The notes beneath the pieces were generated by a model. It was not told the origin of the DNA. It ran no database searches and saw nothing but the letters and a program-made list of their open reading frames with translations. A program made the position numbers and the translations under genes. DNA of 64,000 bases from Actinomycetes bacterium (GTDB taxonomy: Bacteria; Actinomycetota; Acidimicrobiia; Acidimicrobiales; RAAP-2), in contig JAKAEP010000001.1 in the NCBI GenBank assembly GCA_021818265.1, positions 186,001 through 250,000 on the forward strand, given 5' to 3'. Shown in pieces: positions 1 to 8,945 of this stretch; position 1 is the first letter of the stretch, and each line of letters begins with the position of its first letter.

Positions 1-226
1 GGCCACCGGTCCCGCCGTGGGCCCGCCGGCCGTGCGCGAGGGGCGCGAAGACGCCCCGGCCCCCGGTGCGCGCGAGGAGCCTCTCGAACATGTCCTCGTC
101 CTCGCCCCGCCAGGTCTCGGGCAGGACCATGAGGTCGGCGTCGAGCCCGACGAGCGTGTCGAGCGCGGGTGTGGGCCGCCCCCACCCGTCGACGCCCGCG
201 TGGAGGTTGAAGGTCGCCACGCGCAC
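1..226 (-). CDS. Endonuclease/exonuclease/phosphatase (EEP) family protein, N-terminal part
   Basis: The N-terminal 75 residues are visible; the rest lies beyond the window edge. The chain opens MRVATFNLHAGVDGWG and continues to LMVLPETWRGEDED. These match the first two conserved blocks of the EEP (DNase I-like) superfamily: the Asn in the FNxH block and the metal-binding Glu in the PETW block. Members cleave phosphodiesters or phosphomonoesters, so the substrate cannot be told. The GTG start is supported by a TAGGGT hexamer 7 bases upstream. The gene is divergent from the PhzF-like gene at 275. Confidence 0.7.
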   Translation of the reverse strand, partial: MRVATFNLHAGVDGWGRPTPALDTLVGLDADLMVLPETWRGEDEDMFERLLARTGGRGVFAPLAHGRRAHGGTGG

Positions 227-233
227 CCGTTCA

Positions 234-239
234 ACCCTA
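234..239 (-). promoter_or_regulatory. -10-like TAGGGT, leaderless promoter of the EEP gene
   Basis: TAGGGT on the minus strand ends 7 bases before the GTG start at 226. No Shine-Dalgarno sequence is present. It belongs to the window-wide TAnnnT-N6-start pattern. Confidence 0.5.
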
Positions 240-274
240 CCGAGGGCGCGAGGGCCTGTGGCAGGCTGGGGGAC

Positions 275-1081
275 ATGGAGTCGGTCGACGTCGCCTTCGG
301 GCACCGGCTGTGGTGGGTCGACGCGTTCGTCGGCGACACCGAGCGGGGCAACCCGGCCGTCGTCGTGCTGCTCGAGCACCCCCTCGCCGACCACGCGATG
401 CAGGCCATGGCCGCCGAACTCGGCGTCTCGGAGACGGCCTTCGTGCGCCGCGTGGGCGACCAGTGGTCCCTGCGGTGGTTCACCCCGACCGTCGAGGTCG
501 ACCTGTGCGGCCACGCCACCCTGGCCACCCTGCACGTGGTGCTGGCCGAGCTCGAGGCGCCCGGCGGGGAGCTCTACTTCGCCACCCGCTCGGGCACCCT
601 CAGTGGGCGCCGCCTACGCGAGGGCCTGCTCGCGATCGACCTGCCGCGCAACTACCTCGAGCCGCTCGACCCCGCGGTCCTCGGCGGCGCGATCGGAGAG
701 GTGGCCGAAGCCTTCCAGGCGGGCGCCTCGACGGTGCTCGCCGTCGTGGAGGACTACGACGCGCTATGCGCGCTCAGCGTGGACCCGATGGCCCTCTTCC
801 TCGCGCCGGCGACCATCGTCATCGCGGCCTGCCCCGGGGGGCCCGGCGCGGACGTGTCGATCCGGGTCTTCGCCCCGCGACTGGGCATCGCCGAGGACCC
901 CGTGACCGGCAGCGCCCTGTGCGCGGTCGCGCCGTGGTGGATGGAGCGCGTCGGCGCCCCGACGGTCACGGTGCGCCAGGTCAGCGCACGCGGCGGGGTG
1001 ATGCACGCGCGCCTCTTCGAGCGCACGGTGGAGGTGGCCGGCCTCGCGCGCACCTTCTTCCACGGCGAGGTCCGCCCGTGA
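275..1081 (+). CDS. PhzF-family isomerase/epimerase
   Basis: This 268-residue protein has the PhzF/DapF-like double hotdog-barrel architecture. The N-terminal half carries a conserved Glu region (GVSETAFV) and DLCGHATLAT. The C-terminal half carries the matching RLGIAEDPVTGSALCA block that closes the second active-site half. PhzF members isomerise small anabolic or catabolic substrates; the phenazine function applies only beside phz genes, which are absent here. I chose the ATG at 275 because the frame upstream has low-complexity sequence running over the divergent gene. It is the first gene of a tight operon with the next three. Confidence 0.85.
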   Translation: MESVDVAFGHRLWWVDAFVGDTERGNPAVVVLLEHPLADHAMQAMAAELGVSETAFVRRVGDQWSLRWFTPTVEVDLCGHATLATLHVVLAELEAPGGELYFATRSGTLSGRRLREGLLAIDLPRNYLEPLDPAVLGGAIGEVAEAFQAGASTVLAVVEDYDALCALSVDPMALFLAPATIVIAACPGGPGADVSIRVFAPRLGIAEDPVTGSALCAVAPWWMERVGAPTVTVRQVSARGGVMHARLFERTVEVAGLARTFFHGEVRP

Positions 1082-1749
1082 GAGACCCCCTCGGCCCGGG
1101 CCCGCGCACGCGGGTCCGGCGCCTCCCCGAGAAGGCCCGCTACGACGCGGCCACGGTCCACGAGGTCCTCGACGGGGCGCTCGTGGTGCACCTGGCCGCG
1201 CTCGTCGAGGGCCGGGCCGTGGCCCTGCCGACGCTGGCCGCGCGCGACGGCGACGTCCTCTACGTGCACGCGAGCCGCTCCAACGCGGTCCTGGCCGCCG
1301 TGGTGCGCGACGGCGAGGCGTGGCTCACCGCGACCCTCGTCGACGGGCTGCGCCTGGCGCGCAGCGGCTTCGAGTCCTCGATCGCCTACCGGTCGGTGGT
1401 CGTGGTGGGCGCCGCGCGCGAGGCCGAGGGCGAGGAGAAGGCCCGCGCGCTCGAGCTCGTGGTCGACCGGGTCGTCCCGGGCCGGTCTCGCGAGGTCCGC
1501 CCGACGAGCGACCGCGAGCTCGCCCTCACCCGGGTGGTGGCGATCGCCATCGACGAGGCGTCCGCGAAGGTGTCCGCGGGCCCCACCGAGGACGGGCCCG
1601 AGGACCTGGCGCTGCCGGTCTGGGCCGGCGTCGTCCCCCTGCGCACCCACTGGGGTGAGCCCGAGGCGGACCGTCGCGGCGCGCTCGCCGACGCCCGCCT
1701 CGCCGAGGACCTGCCGCCCTCGGTGCGGGCCCTCCTGGGGCGGCCGTGA
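1078..1749 (+). CDS. Pyridoxamine 5'-phosphate oxidase-like FMN-binding protein
   Basis: This 223-residue protein begins at a GTG that overlaps the previous stop by four bases (GTGA). The opening RLPEKARYDAATVHEVLDGA, a middle VLYVHASRSNAVLAA, and LVVDRVVPGRSREVRPTS match the split-barrel flavin-binding family that includes NimA-like and putative pyridoxamine-phosphate-oxidase-like proteins. The barrel typically binds FMN or F420. The substrate is unknown. Translational coupling to the PhzF-like gene and the NUDIX gene suggests shared expression rather than a known pathway. Confidence 0.75.
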   Translation: MRDPLGPGPRTRVRRLPEKARYDAATVHEVLDGALVVHLAALVEGRAVALPTLAARDGDVLYVHASRSNAVLAAVVRDGEAWLTATLVDGLRLARSGFESSIAYRSVVVVGAAREAEGEEKARALELVVDRVVPGRSREVRPTSDRELALTRVVAIAIDEASAKVSAGPTEDGPEDLALPVWAGVVPLRTHWGEPEADRRGALADARLAEDLPPSVRALLGRP

Positions 1750-2282
1750 GCGACGGGCTGCGCGCCGCGATCGGCGCGATCGACCCGGTCGACGAGCGCG
1801 AGGCGCTCTCGATCGAGCGGACCCTCGAGCGGCTGGGCCGGCCGCCCGACCCCTTCGACGAGACGGCCGATCCCCACCACCTCACGGCGTCGGCCTTCGT
1901 GGTGTCGACCCGCGGGGTCGTCTTGCACCTGCACCGGCGGCTGGGCCTGTGGGTCCAGCCGGGCGGCCACGTCGACCCCGGGGAGTCGCCCGAGGCGGCG
2001 TGCGTGCGCGAGGTGGGAGAGGAGACCGGGCTCGCGGTGGCCCACCTCGAGCCGCCGCTGCTCTTCCACGTCGACGTCCACCCCGGCCCCAAGGGCCACA
2101 CCCACTACGACCTGCGCTACGTGCTGGTGGGCCCGCCCGAGGACCCCCGACCGCCGGCCGGCGAGAGCCCCCTCGTCTACTGGTTCGACCGGGCCGGCGC
2201 GCGCGCGCGCGCCGAGGCCGACCTCGTTCCCGCGCTCGAGAAGCTCTTCGCGTCCTTAGAGCGCCTCGTGGTGCGAGACTGA
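1746..2282 (+). CDS. NUDIX hydrolase
   Basis: This 178-residue protein carries a complete NUDIX box starting at GGHVDPGES and ending REVGEETGL, fitting GX5EX7REUXEEXGU. The two Glu pairs that hold the catalytic Mg2+ are present. NUDIX enzymes hydrolyse nucleoside diphosphates linked to another moiety; substrate class cannot be read from this sequence. The N-terminal 55 residues are helical and precede the fold. The GTG start overlaps the upstream stop by four bases, so it is translationally coupled. Confidence 0.9.
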   Translation: MSDGLRAAIGAIDPVDEREALSIERTLERLGRPPDPFDETADPHHLTASAFVVSTRGVVLHLHRRLGLWVQPGGHVDPGESPEAACVREVGEETGLAVAHLEPPLLFHVDVHPGPKGHTHYDLRYVLVGPPEDPRPPAGESPLVYWFDRAGARARAEADLVPALEKLFASLERLVVRD

Positions 2283-2286
2283 GCGC

Positions 2287-2991
2287 GTGTCGAGCGAGGA
2301 CCTGCGCGCCCTGATGGAGGCGGACCGGTGGCTCGAGCGGCTCGCCGGTCAGCGGGCCACCCTGCTCGAGCGCGTCGAGCTCGCCCGGCTCGAGGGGGAC
2401 CTGCGCGAGCGCCTCGGGGCGCTGCGCGCCGCCGAGGCGGGCCTCGAGCCCCTCTCCCGCGCCTACGACGAGGCCTCGGCGGAGTCGGCGCGCCTGCGCG
2501 AGCGCCGCGACCGCCTGGCCTCGCGACTCGAGGCGTCGCGCGACGCGCGCGAGAGCGCGGCCCTCGCCGGCGAGCTCGACCAGGTGCGCGAGGCGCTGGG
2601 CGCGGCCGAGGACCGCGAGCTCGAGGCCCTGGTCGAGGTGGAGCCCGCCGCCGAGGCGGCGGCCGCCCTGCGCCGCGAGGCCCAGCCGCTCGCCGCGCGC
2701 CGCGCCGAGCTGGTCGCCACGGTGGCCGCCCTGGAGGTGTCGCTCGACGAGGAGATCGCCGCCCAGCGCCTCGCCCGCGAGGCGGCCGCCTCGATCGTGG
2801 CGCCCGAGCTGCGCGCGCGCTACGAGGCGGCGCTCGCGCGCGCGGGCGGCGCGGGCGCGGCCCCGGTCGTGGAGGGTCGTTGCGAGGGGTGCCGGATCGC
2901 GCTCAGCCCGCTCGAGCTCGATCGGTGGCGCCACGCGCCCGAGGGGGCCTTCCCGGAGTGTCCCTCGTGCGGCCGGCTGCTCCTGCCCTAG
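2287..2991 (+). CDS. Coiled-coil protein with C-terminal C4-type zinc ribbon
   Basis: The 234 residues form two parts. Residues about 1-190 are a long Arg/Glu/Ala-rich helical hairpin with heptad-like repeats. The C-terminal 40 residues hold four cysteines in CEGC and CPSC pairs, a zinc ribbon of the PF02591 type. Proteins of this build are widespread in bacteria and have been linked to nucleic-acid or ribosome-associated roles, but no reaction is established. The GTG start lies 4 bases after the NUDIX stop, and the gene closes the operon before a hairpin at 3024. Confidence 0.8.
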   Translation: MSSEDLRALMEADRWLERLAGQRATLLERVELARLEGDLRERLGALRAAEAGLEPLSRAYDEASAESARLRERRDRLASRLEASRDARESAALAGELDQVREALGAAEDRELEALVEVEPAAEAAAALRREAQPLAARRAELVATVAALEVSLDEEIAAQRLAREAAASIVAPELRARYEAALARAGGAGAAPVVEGRCEGCRIALSPLELDRWRHAPEGAFPECPSCGRLLLP

Positions 2992-3023
2992 ACGCGCACC
3001 CTCTCATCAGGTAGCACACAACG

Positions 3024-3058
3024 GAGCCCGCCTGCCCCCGAAGGGAGCAGGCGGGCTC
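3024..3058 (+). terminator. Hairpin terminator after the 275-2991 operon
   Basis: A perfect 12-base inverted repeat (GAGCCCGCCTGC / GCAGGCGGGCTC) with an 11-base loop lies 32 bases after the stop. It is followed by TCGATGTTTG, so the T-tract is weak. Confidence 0.65.
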
Positions 3059-3094
3059 TCGATGTTTGGCCCCCCCAGCCAATGCCATGAAGAT

Positions 3095-3112
3095 AGCGGG
3101 TGGTCTCCCGCT
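3095..3112. promoter_or_regulatory. Inverted repeat upstream of the aldo/keto reductase
   Basis: AGCGGG and CCCGCT are a perfect 6-base inverted repeat separated by 6 bases. It lies just upstream of a possible -10 hexamer (TAGCGT, 3112-3117), in the place an operator would occupy. Confidence 0.3.
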
Positions 3113-3130
3113 AGCGTGGGACGAAACACC

Positions 3131-3150
3131 GTGCAATCACTGCATTGTGC
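3131..3150. promoter_or_regulatory. CAAT-N6-ATTG dyad, possible operator
   Basis: The imperfect dyad GnnCAAT-N6-ATTGnnC lies between the possible -10 at 3112-3117 and the Shine-Dalgarno sequence of the reductase gene. A repressor could bind here, but no regulator gene is adjacent. Confidence 0.3.
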
Positions 3151-3171
3151 GAACATTCACGAGGAGGGCGC

Positions 3172-4152
3172 ATGGAGCGTCGCACGCTGGGGCAGGGCCT
3201 CGAGGTGTCGGCCCAGGGGCTGGGCTGCATGGGGATGAGCGAGTTCTACGGCCCCGGCGACGAGGCCGAGTCGATCGCCACCATCCACGAGGCGATCGAC
3301 CTCGGGGTCACCTTCTTCGACACCGCCGACATGTACGGGCCGTTCACCAACGAGCGCCTGGTGGGCCGCGCCCTCGCCGGCCGGCGCGACGAGGTCGTGC
3401 TCGCGACGAAGTTCGGCAACGAGCGCGCCGCCGACGGCACGTACCTGCGCGTCAACGGGACGCCCGAGTACGTGGTGGCGGCCTGCGACGCCTCGCTCGA
3501 GCGCCTCGGCGTCGAGGTCATCGACCTCTACTACCAGCACCGGGTCGACCGCACCGTGCCGATCGAGGAGACCTGGGGGGCGATGGCGTCGCTCGTCGAG
3601 GCGGGCAAGGTGCGCCACCTGGGCATCTCCGAGGCGTCGGTGGCCACGATCGAGCGGGCCCACGCCGTGCACCCGATGACCGCGGTGCAGATGGAGTACT
3701 CGCTGTGGACCCGCGACCCCGAGGACGGCGTGCTCGAGGCCTGCCGGCGCCTGGGCATCGGCTTCGTCGCCTACAGCCCCCTGGGGCGGGGGTTCCTCAC
3801 CTCCGAGGAGGCCAACCGGGTCGGTGGCGAGGGGGACTTCCGCGCGAACAACCCCCGCTTCGTCGGCGCCGCGGGCGAGGCCAACCGCGTCTTCGTCGAG
3901 CGCCTCGAGCGGGTCGCGGCGCGCACCGGCGCGTCGGTGGCCCAGCTCGCGCTCGCCTGGGTCCTGGCGCGCGGACGTGACGTCGTGCCGATCCCGGGCA
4001 CCAAGCGGCGCCGGTGGCTGCGCGACAACGTCGCGGCGTCGGCGCTCGAGCTCGGCGCGGACGACCTCGCCGAGATCGACGCCGCCGTGCCGCGCGAGGA
4101 GGTCGTGGGCGCGCGCTACCCCGAGCGCTCGATGGGGGCGCTCAACGGCTGA
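3172..4152 (+). CDS. Aldo/keto reductase
   Basis: This 326-residue NAD(P)H-dependent oxidoreductase has a TIM-barrel fold. The catalytic tetrad is visible as Asp50 and Tyr55 (FFDTADMYG), Lys80 (LATKFG) and His123 (YYQHRVD). The C-terminal nucleotide-binding segment contains [15 protein letters not shown]. The [12 protein letters not shown] and [10 protein letters not shown] segments resemble the AKR13/YakC group, which reduces aldehydes. The ATG at 3172 is preceded by GAGGAGGG. It is monocistronic: a terminator lies upstream, and its 3' end overlaps the convergent ABC exporter gene by 11 bases. Confidence 0.92.
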   Translation: MERRTLGQGLEVSAQGLGCMGMSEFYGPGDEAESIATIHEAIDLGVTFFDTADMYGPFTNERLVGRALAGRRDEVVLATKFGNERAADGTYLRVNGTPEYVVAACDASLERLGVEVIDLYYQHRVDRTVPIEETWGAMASLVEAGKVRHLGISEASVATIERAHAVHPMTAVQMEYSLWTRDPEDGVLEACRRLGIGFVAYSPLGRGFLTSEEANRVGGEGDFRANNPRFVGAAGEANRVFVERLERVAARTGASVAQLALAWVLARGRDVVPIPGTKRRRWLRDNVAASALELGADDLAEIDAAVPREEVVGARYPERSMGALNG

Positions 4153-5740
4153 GCGGGGCGAGGCGGCCCTCGCGCAGCTCGACGACCTCGTCGCACCACC
4201 CCGCGACGGCCGGGTCGTGGGTGGCCACGACGACGCCCGCGCCCGAGCGCTCGAGCGCGCCGAGCACGAGCGCCGTCGCGTGCGGGTCGAGCCCGGCCGT
4301 GGGCTCGTCGAGGAGGACGAGGTCGGGCCCGCCCGCCAGCGCGCGCGCCAGCGCGACCCGCGCCGTCTCGCCCCGCGAGAGCCCCTCGACGCGCTCGTCG
4401 CCCGTTAGAGCGAGGCCGAGCTCGCCGCACAGGCGCAGGCCCGCCTCGGCGACGGGCCGCCCGAGGGCGACGACGTCGCGGGCGTAGCCCGTCACGAGCC
4501 CCGGCTCGCTCGGCACGTAGGCGACGCGCCGGCGCAGGTCGTCCTCGTCCAGCTCGTCGAGGTCCACCCCGCCGAGAAGGATCGTCCCGGCGTCGGGGTG
4601 GTCGAGGCGGGCGAGGAGGCGCAGGAGGGTCGACTTGCCGACCCCCGAGGGCCCCACCACCGCGACGCGCGACCCCGGGGCGACGAGCAGCGACGCCCCG
4701 GCGAGCACCGATCGGTCGGCCTCGCGGTAGTCGAGGTCGCGGGCCTCGAGCCCGGGGCGCGCGGGCACGCCGAGCCGCCCGCCCGGGTGGGGCCGGTCGA
4801 GCGACTCGAGCCGCTCGGCCGAGGCGACGACCTCGGTCGTGCCCGCCAGGGCCGCGTCGAACGCGACGAGCAGCTCGATCGCGGCCGTCGCCAGGGCGAC
4901 GGCGACGACCCACCAGAGCGGGGCGCCCACCGGGTGCAGCGCGACGACGGCGAGCGCCGTCGCCCCGGCGACCCCGAGCAGGCCGTAGCGGGCGGCCAGG
5001 GGGGCGCGCCGCGCGGCCTCGGTCCGGTCGAGGGGGGCGAGGGCGCGCTCGAGCCGCACCCGGACGACCTCGGCGCGCCCAAGGGCGGCGAGGGCCGGAC
5101 CCGCGGCCGCGAGCTCGACGAGGGCCGCGCGCGCCACGCTCGCGGCGTGGCGCCGGACGGCCTCGCGCCGGAGGGCCACGCGGTGGATCGCCGCCAGCCC
5201 CGCGACCCCGAGGGCCTCGACGCAGGCGAGGCCGAGCGCCGAGCCGGCCCAGGCGCCCACCGGCGGCAGCAGCGCCACCACCGCGTCGAGGGCCACCAGC
5301 GTGGTGCCCGCCGTCACGAGGGGCACCGCCCCGCGCAGCCAGAGGTCCTGGAGGCGGTCGGTGTCGACGAGGGCGCGCTCGAGGAGGTCGCCGGTCGCCA
5401 CGGCGCTCAGCCGGCGGTGCTCGAGCTGTCCCACCGTGCGCACGAGCCACCGCCGCCACCGCGTCACCGCGGCGTAGCCCAGCCGGTGGGCGGCGAGGCG
5501 CTCGGCCAGGCGCAGGGGGGAGCGGGCGAAGGCGAAGACCTCGATCACCACGAGGATCACGGCGACCGCGCGCAGCCCGGGGCGCTGGGCGCTCGCGACG
5601 AGCAGCCCGACGGCCCCCGTCGTGAGCCCGACCGCGACGGCACTCGCGAGCACCCCGGTCGAGAGCGCCCGGGCGAGGTCGGCGCGCGGCGGCCGAGCGC
5701 GGCGCAGCCACCGGCGCAGGCGGGCGAGGTCGTCGCTCAC
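4142..5740 (-). CDS. cydC: ABC exporter half-transporter, CydC-like
   Basis: This 532-residue half-transporter has an N-terminal membrane domain (hydrophobic segments roughly at residues 25-75, 140-185 and 250-300) and a C-terminal ATPase domain. Walker A is GPSGVGKST (363-371), the signature is LSRGE (454-458), Walker B ends LLLDEP (Asp478, Glu479) and the switch His508 is present, so its own ATP site looks competent. The pairing with a CydD-like gene and the short variable ATPase domain resemble CydDC, which exports cysteine and glutathione in E. coli. No cytochrome bd genes lie nearby, so the assignment is tentative. Its GTG start overlaps the upstream stop. Confidence 0.65.
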   Translation of the reverse strand: MSDDLARLRRWLRRARPPRADLARALSTGVLASAVAVGLTTGAVGLLVASAQRPGLRAVAVILVVIEVFAFARSPLRLAERLAAHRLGYAAVTRWRRWLVRTVGQLEHRRLSAVATGDLLERALVDTDRLQDLWLRGAVPLVTAGTTLVALDAVVALLPPVGAWAGSALGLACVEALGVAGLAAIHRVALRREAVRRHAASVARAALVELAAAGPALAALGRAEVVRVRLERALAPLDRTEAARRAPLAARYGLLGVAGATALAVVALHPVGAPLWWVVAVALATAAIELLVAFDAALAGTTEVVASAERLESLDRPHPGGRLGVPARPGLEARDLDYREADRSVLAGASLLVAPGSRVAVVGPSGVGKSTLLRLLARLDHPDAGTILLGGVDLDELDEDDLRRRVAYVPSEPGLVTGYARDVVALGRPVAEAGLRLCGELGLALTGDERVEGLSRGETARVALARALAGGPDLVLLDEPTAGLDPHATALVLGALERSGAGVVVATHDPAVAGWCDEVVELREGRLAPLSR

Positions 5741-7227
5741 GGCTCGAGCGCCAGTCGCGCCGCGTCCTCGAGGACGGCCACCCCCGAGGTGGCCTCGAGG
5801 ACGGCCGGTCCCCCGGGGCGCGCCAGGACCGCGCGGGTGGCCGCGCGCGCCCGCTCGTCGAGGACGCCCCCGACGTCGTCGAGGACGACGAGTCGGGCGC
5901 CGGCGATGAGGCCGCGCGCGAGCACGACCCGCACGCGCTCGCCGGTGCTCAGCCCGCGACCGTCGGCGAGCAGCGGCGCGTCGAGGTCGCTGAAGCGCTC
6001 CCCCTCGAGCTCGAGGGCCCCGAGGAGGGCGCGCACGTCACCGTCCTCGACGGCTCGCCCGAGGGTGAGGTTCTCGCGCAGGCTCGTCGAGAGCAGGGCG
6101 GTCGTGGGCGTGACGACCGCCACCGGGCCCGCTCCGAGGTCGAGCGCCCCGGCGACGGGGGGTCGCCAGCCGAGCAGCGTCTCGAGCAGCGTGGTCTTGC
6201 CCGACCCGGAGGGCCCGGTCACGAGGAGGGTCCCGCCCTCGTCGAGCGCGAGGTCGACGGGCTCGGGACGCGCCTCGGTAACCAGGGCGCGCGCGCGCAC
6301 GGCCGCGCCCACGCCCGCCGAGGTCGGGTTCGGGACCGCGAGCCCCCCGAGGCGCGCGAGGGCCGTGGTCGCGTTCTCGCGGCGGTGGAACTCGACCCCG
6401 TAGCGGCGGACCTGCACGTAGAGCTCGCCCGTGACGAGCACGGCGACGAGCGCCGCGCCGAGCGAGACGCGCCCACCGAGCAGGGCGAAGCCGACGACCA
6501 TGGCGACCAGGCCGACGCTCACCCCGCTCAGGAACTCGGTGACGGCCGAGGACTCCAGCGCGACCCGGATCGCCGAGAGGGCGACCTCGTGCTCGCGGTC
6601 GCTCAGGGCGCCCAGCTCGCGGGCGCCGTAGTCGACCGCGCCGACCCCGCGCAGCTCGGGCACGTGGCGAAGCACCTCGAGCTGGCGCGCCTCGAGCCGC
6701 TCGCGGCGCTCGCGCACCGCGACCTGGGCCGCCTCGGCGCGCCGGCCGGCCCGCCGGTAGAGCGGACCGGCCGCGCCCAGCAGCACGACGGTGATGGCGA
6801 GGGCGAGCCAGCCGGCGCACCAGCCGACGACGGCGAGGCCGAGCACCGAGGTCCCGGCCGCGGCGCGCAGCCGCTCGAGCGAGGCTCCTTGGGCGGCGTC
6901 CTCGACGCTCACGAGGAGGTCGCCGGCGCCCTCGGCGCTCGCGCGGTGAGGGGCGAGCAGGTGGGCGTCGAGCGCGCGACGGGCGGCCGCCCTCGCGCGC
7001 GCCGCGCTGGCGTCGTCGAAGGCGGCCACGCCGAGCCCGAGGGCGATCCGCGCGACGAGCGCGGCCCCGACCACGAGGAGTCCCCCGGCGCGCCCGCGCG
7101 CGACCTCGGCCAGGCCGAGCGCGCTCGCGGCGCTCAGCCCGAGGGCGAGCAGGGCCCCGCCCGCACCGACGGCCGCGGCCCTCGCGCGCGAGGTGGTGCG
7201 ACCGAGGGCGGCGGTGACCTCGCTCAC
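5737..7227 (-). CDS. cydD: ABC exporter half-transporter, CydD-like
   Basis: This 496-residue partner of the downstream CydC-like protein has a membrane domain at about 20-290 and a C-terminal ATPase domain. Walker A is GPSGSGKTT (338-346) and the signature is LSTGE (426-430). The catalytic Glu after Walker B is Asp451 (VVLDD) and the switch His is missing near residue 480, so its own ATP site is probably non-hydrolytic. The frame stays open far upstream, but the GTG at 7227 overlaps the nuclease stop by four bases and begins the recognisable domain. The CydD identity rests on gene pairing and is tentative. Confidence 0.6.
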   Translation of the reverse strand: MSEVTAALGRTTSRARAAAVGAGGALLALGLSAASALGLAEVARGRAGGLLVVGAALVARIALGLGVAAFDDASAARARAAARRALDAHLLAPHRASAEGAGDLLVSVEDAAQGASLERLRAAAGTSVLGLAVVGWCAGWLALAITVVLLGAAGPLYRRAGRRAEAAQVAVRERRERLEARQLEVLRHVPELRGVGAVDYGARELGALSDREHEVALSAIRVALESSAVTEFLSGVSVGLVAMVVGFALLGGRVSLGAALVAVLVTGELYVQVRRYGVEFHRRENATTALARLGGLAVPNPTSAGVGAAVRARALVTEARPEPVDLALDEGGTLLVTGPSGSGKTTLLETLLGWRPPVAGALDLGAGPVAVVTPTTALLSTSLRENLTLGRAVEDGDVRALLGALELEGERFSDLDAPLLADGRGLSTGERVRVVLARGLIAGARLVVLDDVGGVLDERARAATRAVLARPGGPAVLEATSGVAVLEDAARLALEP

Positions 7228-8933
7228 GACCCGCCGAACGGCTCGGGCGCGGGCGGCTCGTCGCGGTGGGGGAGCTCGCGGGCCGGGCCCTCGAGCCAGT
7301 CGCGCAGCGCGCGCGTCGCGCGGCAGTCGTCCTCGTTGTACTCGAGCAGCCGGCGTCGGTGGGCCTCGGCCTCGGCCGGGTCGTCGCCCACGGCCCTCTC
7401 GTACCACGCGATCGAGGCCTCGCCGCTCGGGCTCGGGTCGCGCCAGTCGAAGCCGGCGGCGCGGGCCACGAGCTTCAGGCCCAGGGGGCCGTCGGTCTGG
7501 ACCTGGCGGCTCACCACGTCGTGCAGGTCGATCCACTGGGCCGGCCGGGCGCGCCGGAAGGCGTCGACCCCCTCGCGCAGGGAGCGGGCGAGCGCCGCGT
7601 CCTCGGTGCGCGCGACCGCGCGGTCCATCGCGCCGTCCTCGGCGGTCGACCAGAAGCAGTAGGCGCAGAAGGAGGCGCCCGCGGCCTCGCAGGCGGCGCG
7701 CACCCCCTCCAGCCAGGACCAGAAGCGCGCGAAGAGGGCGGCCTCGCCCGCGGGGGTGGGCGGGTCGAAGGTGGCGACGGCGTGGTAGCCGGCCGACACG
7801 CCCGGCACCGGGCGCGCGAGGCTCACCACGGCCCCCCAGAGGTAGGTCGCGTCCTCGTAGCTCTCCATGTCGACGTCGACCTCGACGTCGGCGCGCGCGC
7901 ACCCCATGGCGGCGGGCTCGACCCGCCGGCGCAGGGTGCCGTCCACGGCGACCCGGGCCCGGTAGATGAGCTGGTCGAGGTGCTCGACCTCGCGCGCCAC
8001 GGCCGCCGCCGACCCGACGTCGGCGCCCTCGCGCGCCCGGCGGGCCTCGTGGGGGTCGAGCCGGGCGAGCGCGCGCCGGGTCGTGATCCCGGCCTCGCGC
8101 AGGGCCGCCTGCTGGGCGAGGGTGGTGAAGCGCACGAGCGAGACGTCGTCGCGCGAGGCGAGCTCCTCCGCGCAGTGCGGGGCGAAGGGGCAGTCGAGGC
8201 ACTCGCGATGCCAGTAGGGCTCGGTGGGGAAGTCGGCGGCGCCGGCGCGCCAGCGGTCGTGGGCCTCGAGGACGGCGCGGCGCTCCTCGTAGAGACGGTC
8301 GTAGGCCGCGAGGTTGAACCGGGGGTGCTCGTCGCCGGCCAGCTCGAACCACCACAGCGCCCGGCCCCGGTCGACGACGGCGCCCGGGGCCGCGGGGTCG
8401 CCGTGGCCGAGCGCGCCGAGGACCCGCGTGGCGTGGGCGAGCGCGAGGCCGCTGCGGGTCATGGGCGCCGAGGCCCGCGCCCCGACGCCTTGGACCCGTG
8501 CGGCGTCGGCCCGGCGCGGCCGCTCGAGCCCGGCGCGCCAGAGGCTGCGGGTCGCCGCCGGCTCGGCGACCTCGTGGCTCTTCACCACGACCGGCGCGTA
8601 GGTGAAGCGGGAACCCCGTCCGGTGCGCACCAGCGCCTGCACGCTCGCCACGCGCCCCCCGGCGACATCGACCGGGAGCCGCGGCGAGAGCACGAGCTCG
8701 TCGCCGCGCGCGAGGGCCCCGAGGGTCTCGTCGGCCGTGCCGGGCCGGGTCGCCTCGGGGTGCAGGGCGGCGAGGGCCGCGAGGGTCGCGCGCCGGTGGG
8801 CCCGGGCGCGCTCGCGCCGCCGCGCGAGGTTCGCCGGCTCCTCGGCGCGCGCCGGCTCGATCGGGGCGCCCCGGGCGAGCGCGACGCGGTGCGGGCAGGC
8901 CTGGACCTCGTCGGCGCGCAGGGGCTGGGCCAC
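7224..8933 (-). CDS. TM0106-family RecB-like nuclease with RNase H-like domain
   Basis: This 569-residue protein has an N-terminal RecB/Cas4-like part. Its cysteines at residue 13 (QACPHRV) and in the cluster ECLDCPFAPHC (about 245-255) look like a four-Cys iron-sulfur site. The C-terminal part is a DEDD-type 3'-5' exonuclease-like fold, with acidic residues in DVEVDVDMESYED and YNEDDCRATRALRDWL. This combination defines the TM0106 family, of unproven role in DNA or RNA processing. It lies between two ABC exporter pairs and is probably transcribed from its own leaderless promoter (TAGGCT, 6 bases before GTG). Confidence 0.8.
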   Translation of the reverse strand: MAQPLRADEVQACPHRVALARGAPIEPARAEEPANLARRRERARAHRRATLAALAALHPEATRPGTADETLGALARGDELVLSPRLPVDVAGGRVASVQALVRTGRGSRFTYAPVVVKSHEVAEPAATRSLWRAGLERPRRADAARVQGVGARASAPMTRSGLALAHATRVLGALGHGDPAAPGAVVDRGRALWWFELAGDEHPRFNLAAYDRLYEERRAVLEAHDRWRAGAADFPTEPYWHRECLDCPFAPHCAEELASRDDVSLVRFTTLAQQAALREAGITTRRALARLDPHEARRAREGADVGSAAAVAREVEHLDQLIYRARVAVDGTLRRRVEPAAMGCARADVEVDVDMESYEDATYLWGAVVSLARPVPGVSAGYHAVATFDPPTPAGEAALFARFWSWLEGVRAACEAAGASFCAYCFWSTAEDGAMDRAVARTEDAALARSLREGVDAFRRARPAQWIDLHDVVSRQVQTDGPLGLKLVARAAGFDWRDPSPSGEASIAWYERAVGDDPAEAEAHRRRLLEYNEDDCRATRALRDWLEGPARELPHRDEPPAPEPFGGS

Positions 8934-8939
8934 CGAACG

Positions 8940-8945
8940 AGCCTA
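8940..8945 (-). promoter_or_regulatory. TAGGCT, leaderless promoter of the TM0106-type gene
   Basis: TAGGCT on the minus strand ends exactly 6 bases before the GTG start at 8933. Confidence 0.5.

Noticed and set aside
17-274. N-terminal extension of the PhzF-like protein
   Set aside because: It overlaps the divergent EEP gene, has low-complexity composition and the PhzF fold starts at the ATG at 275.
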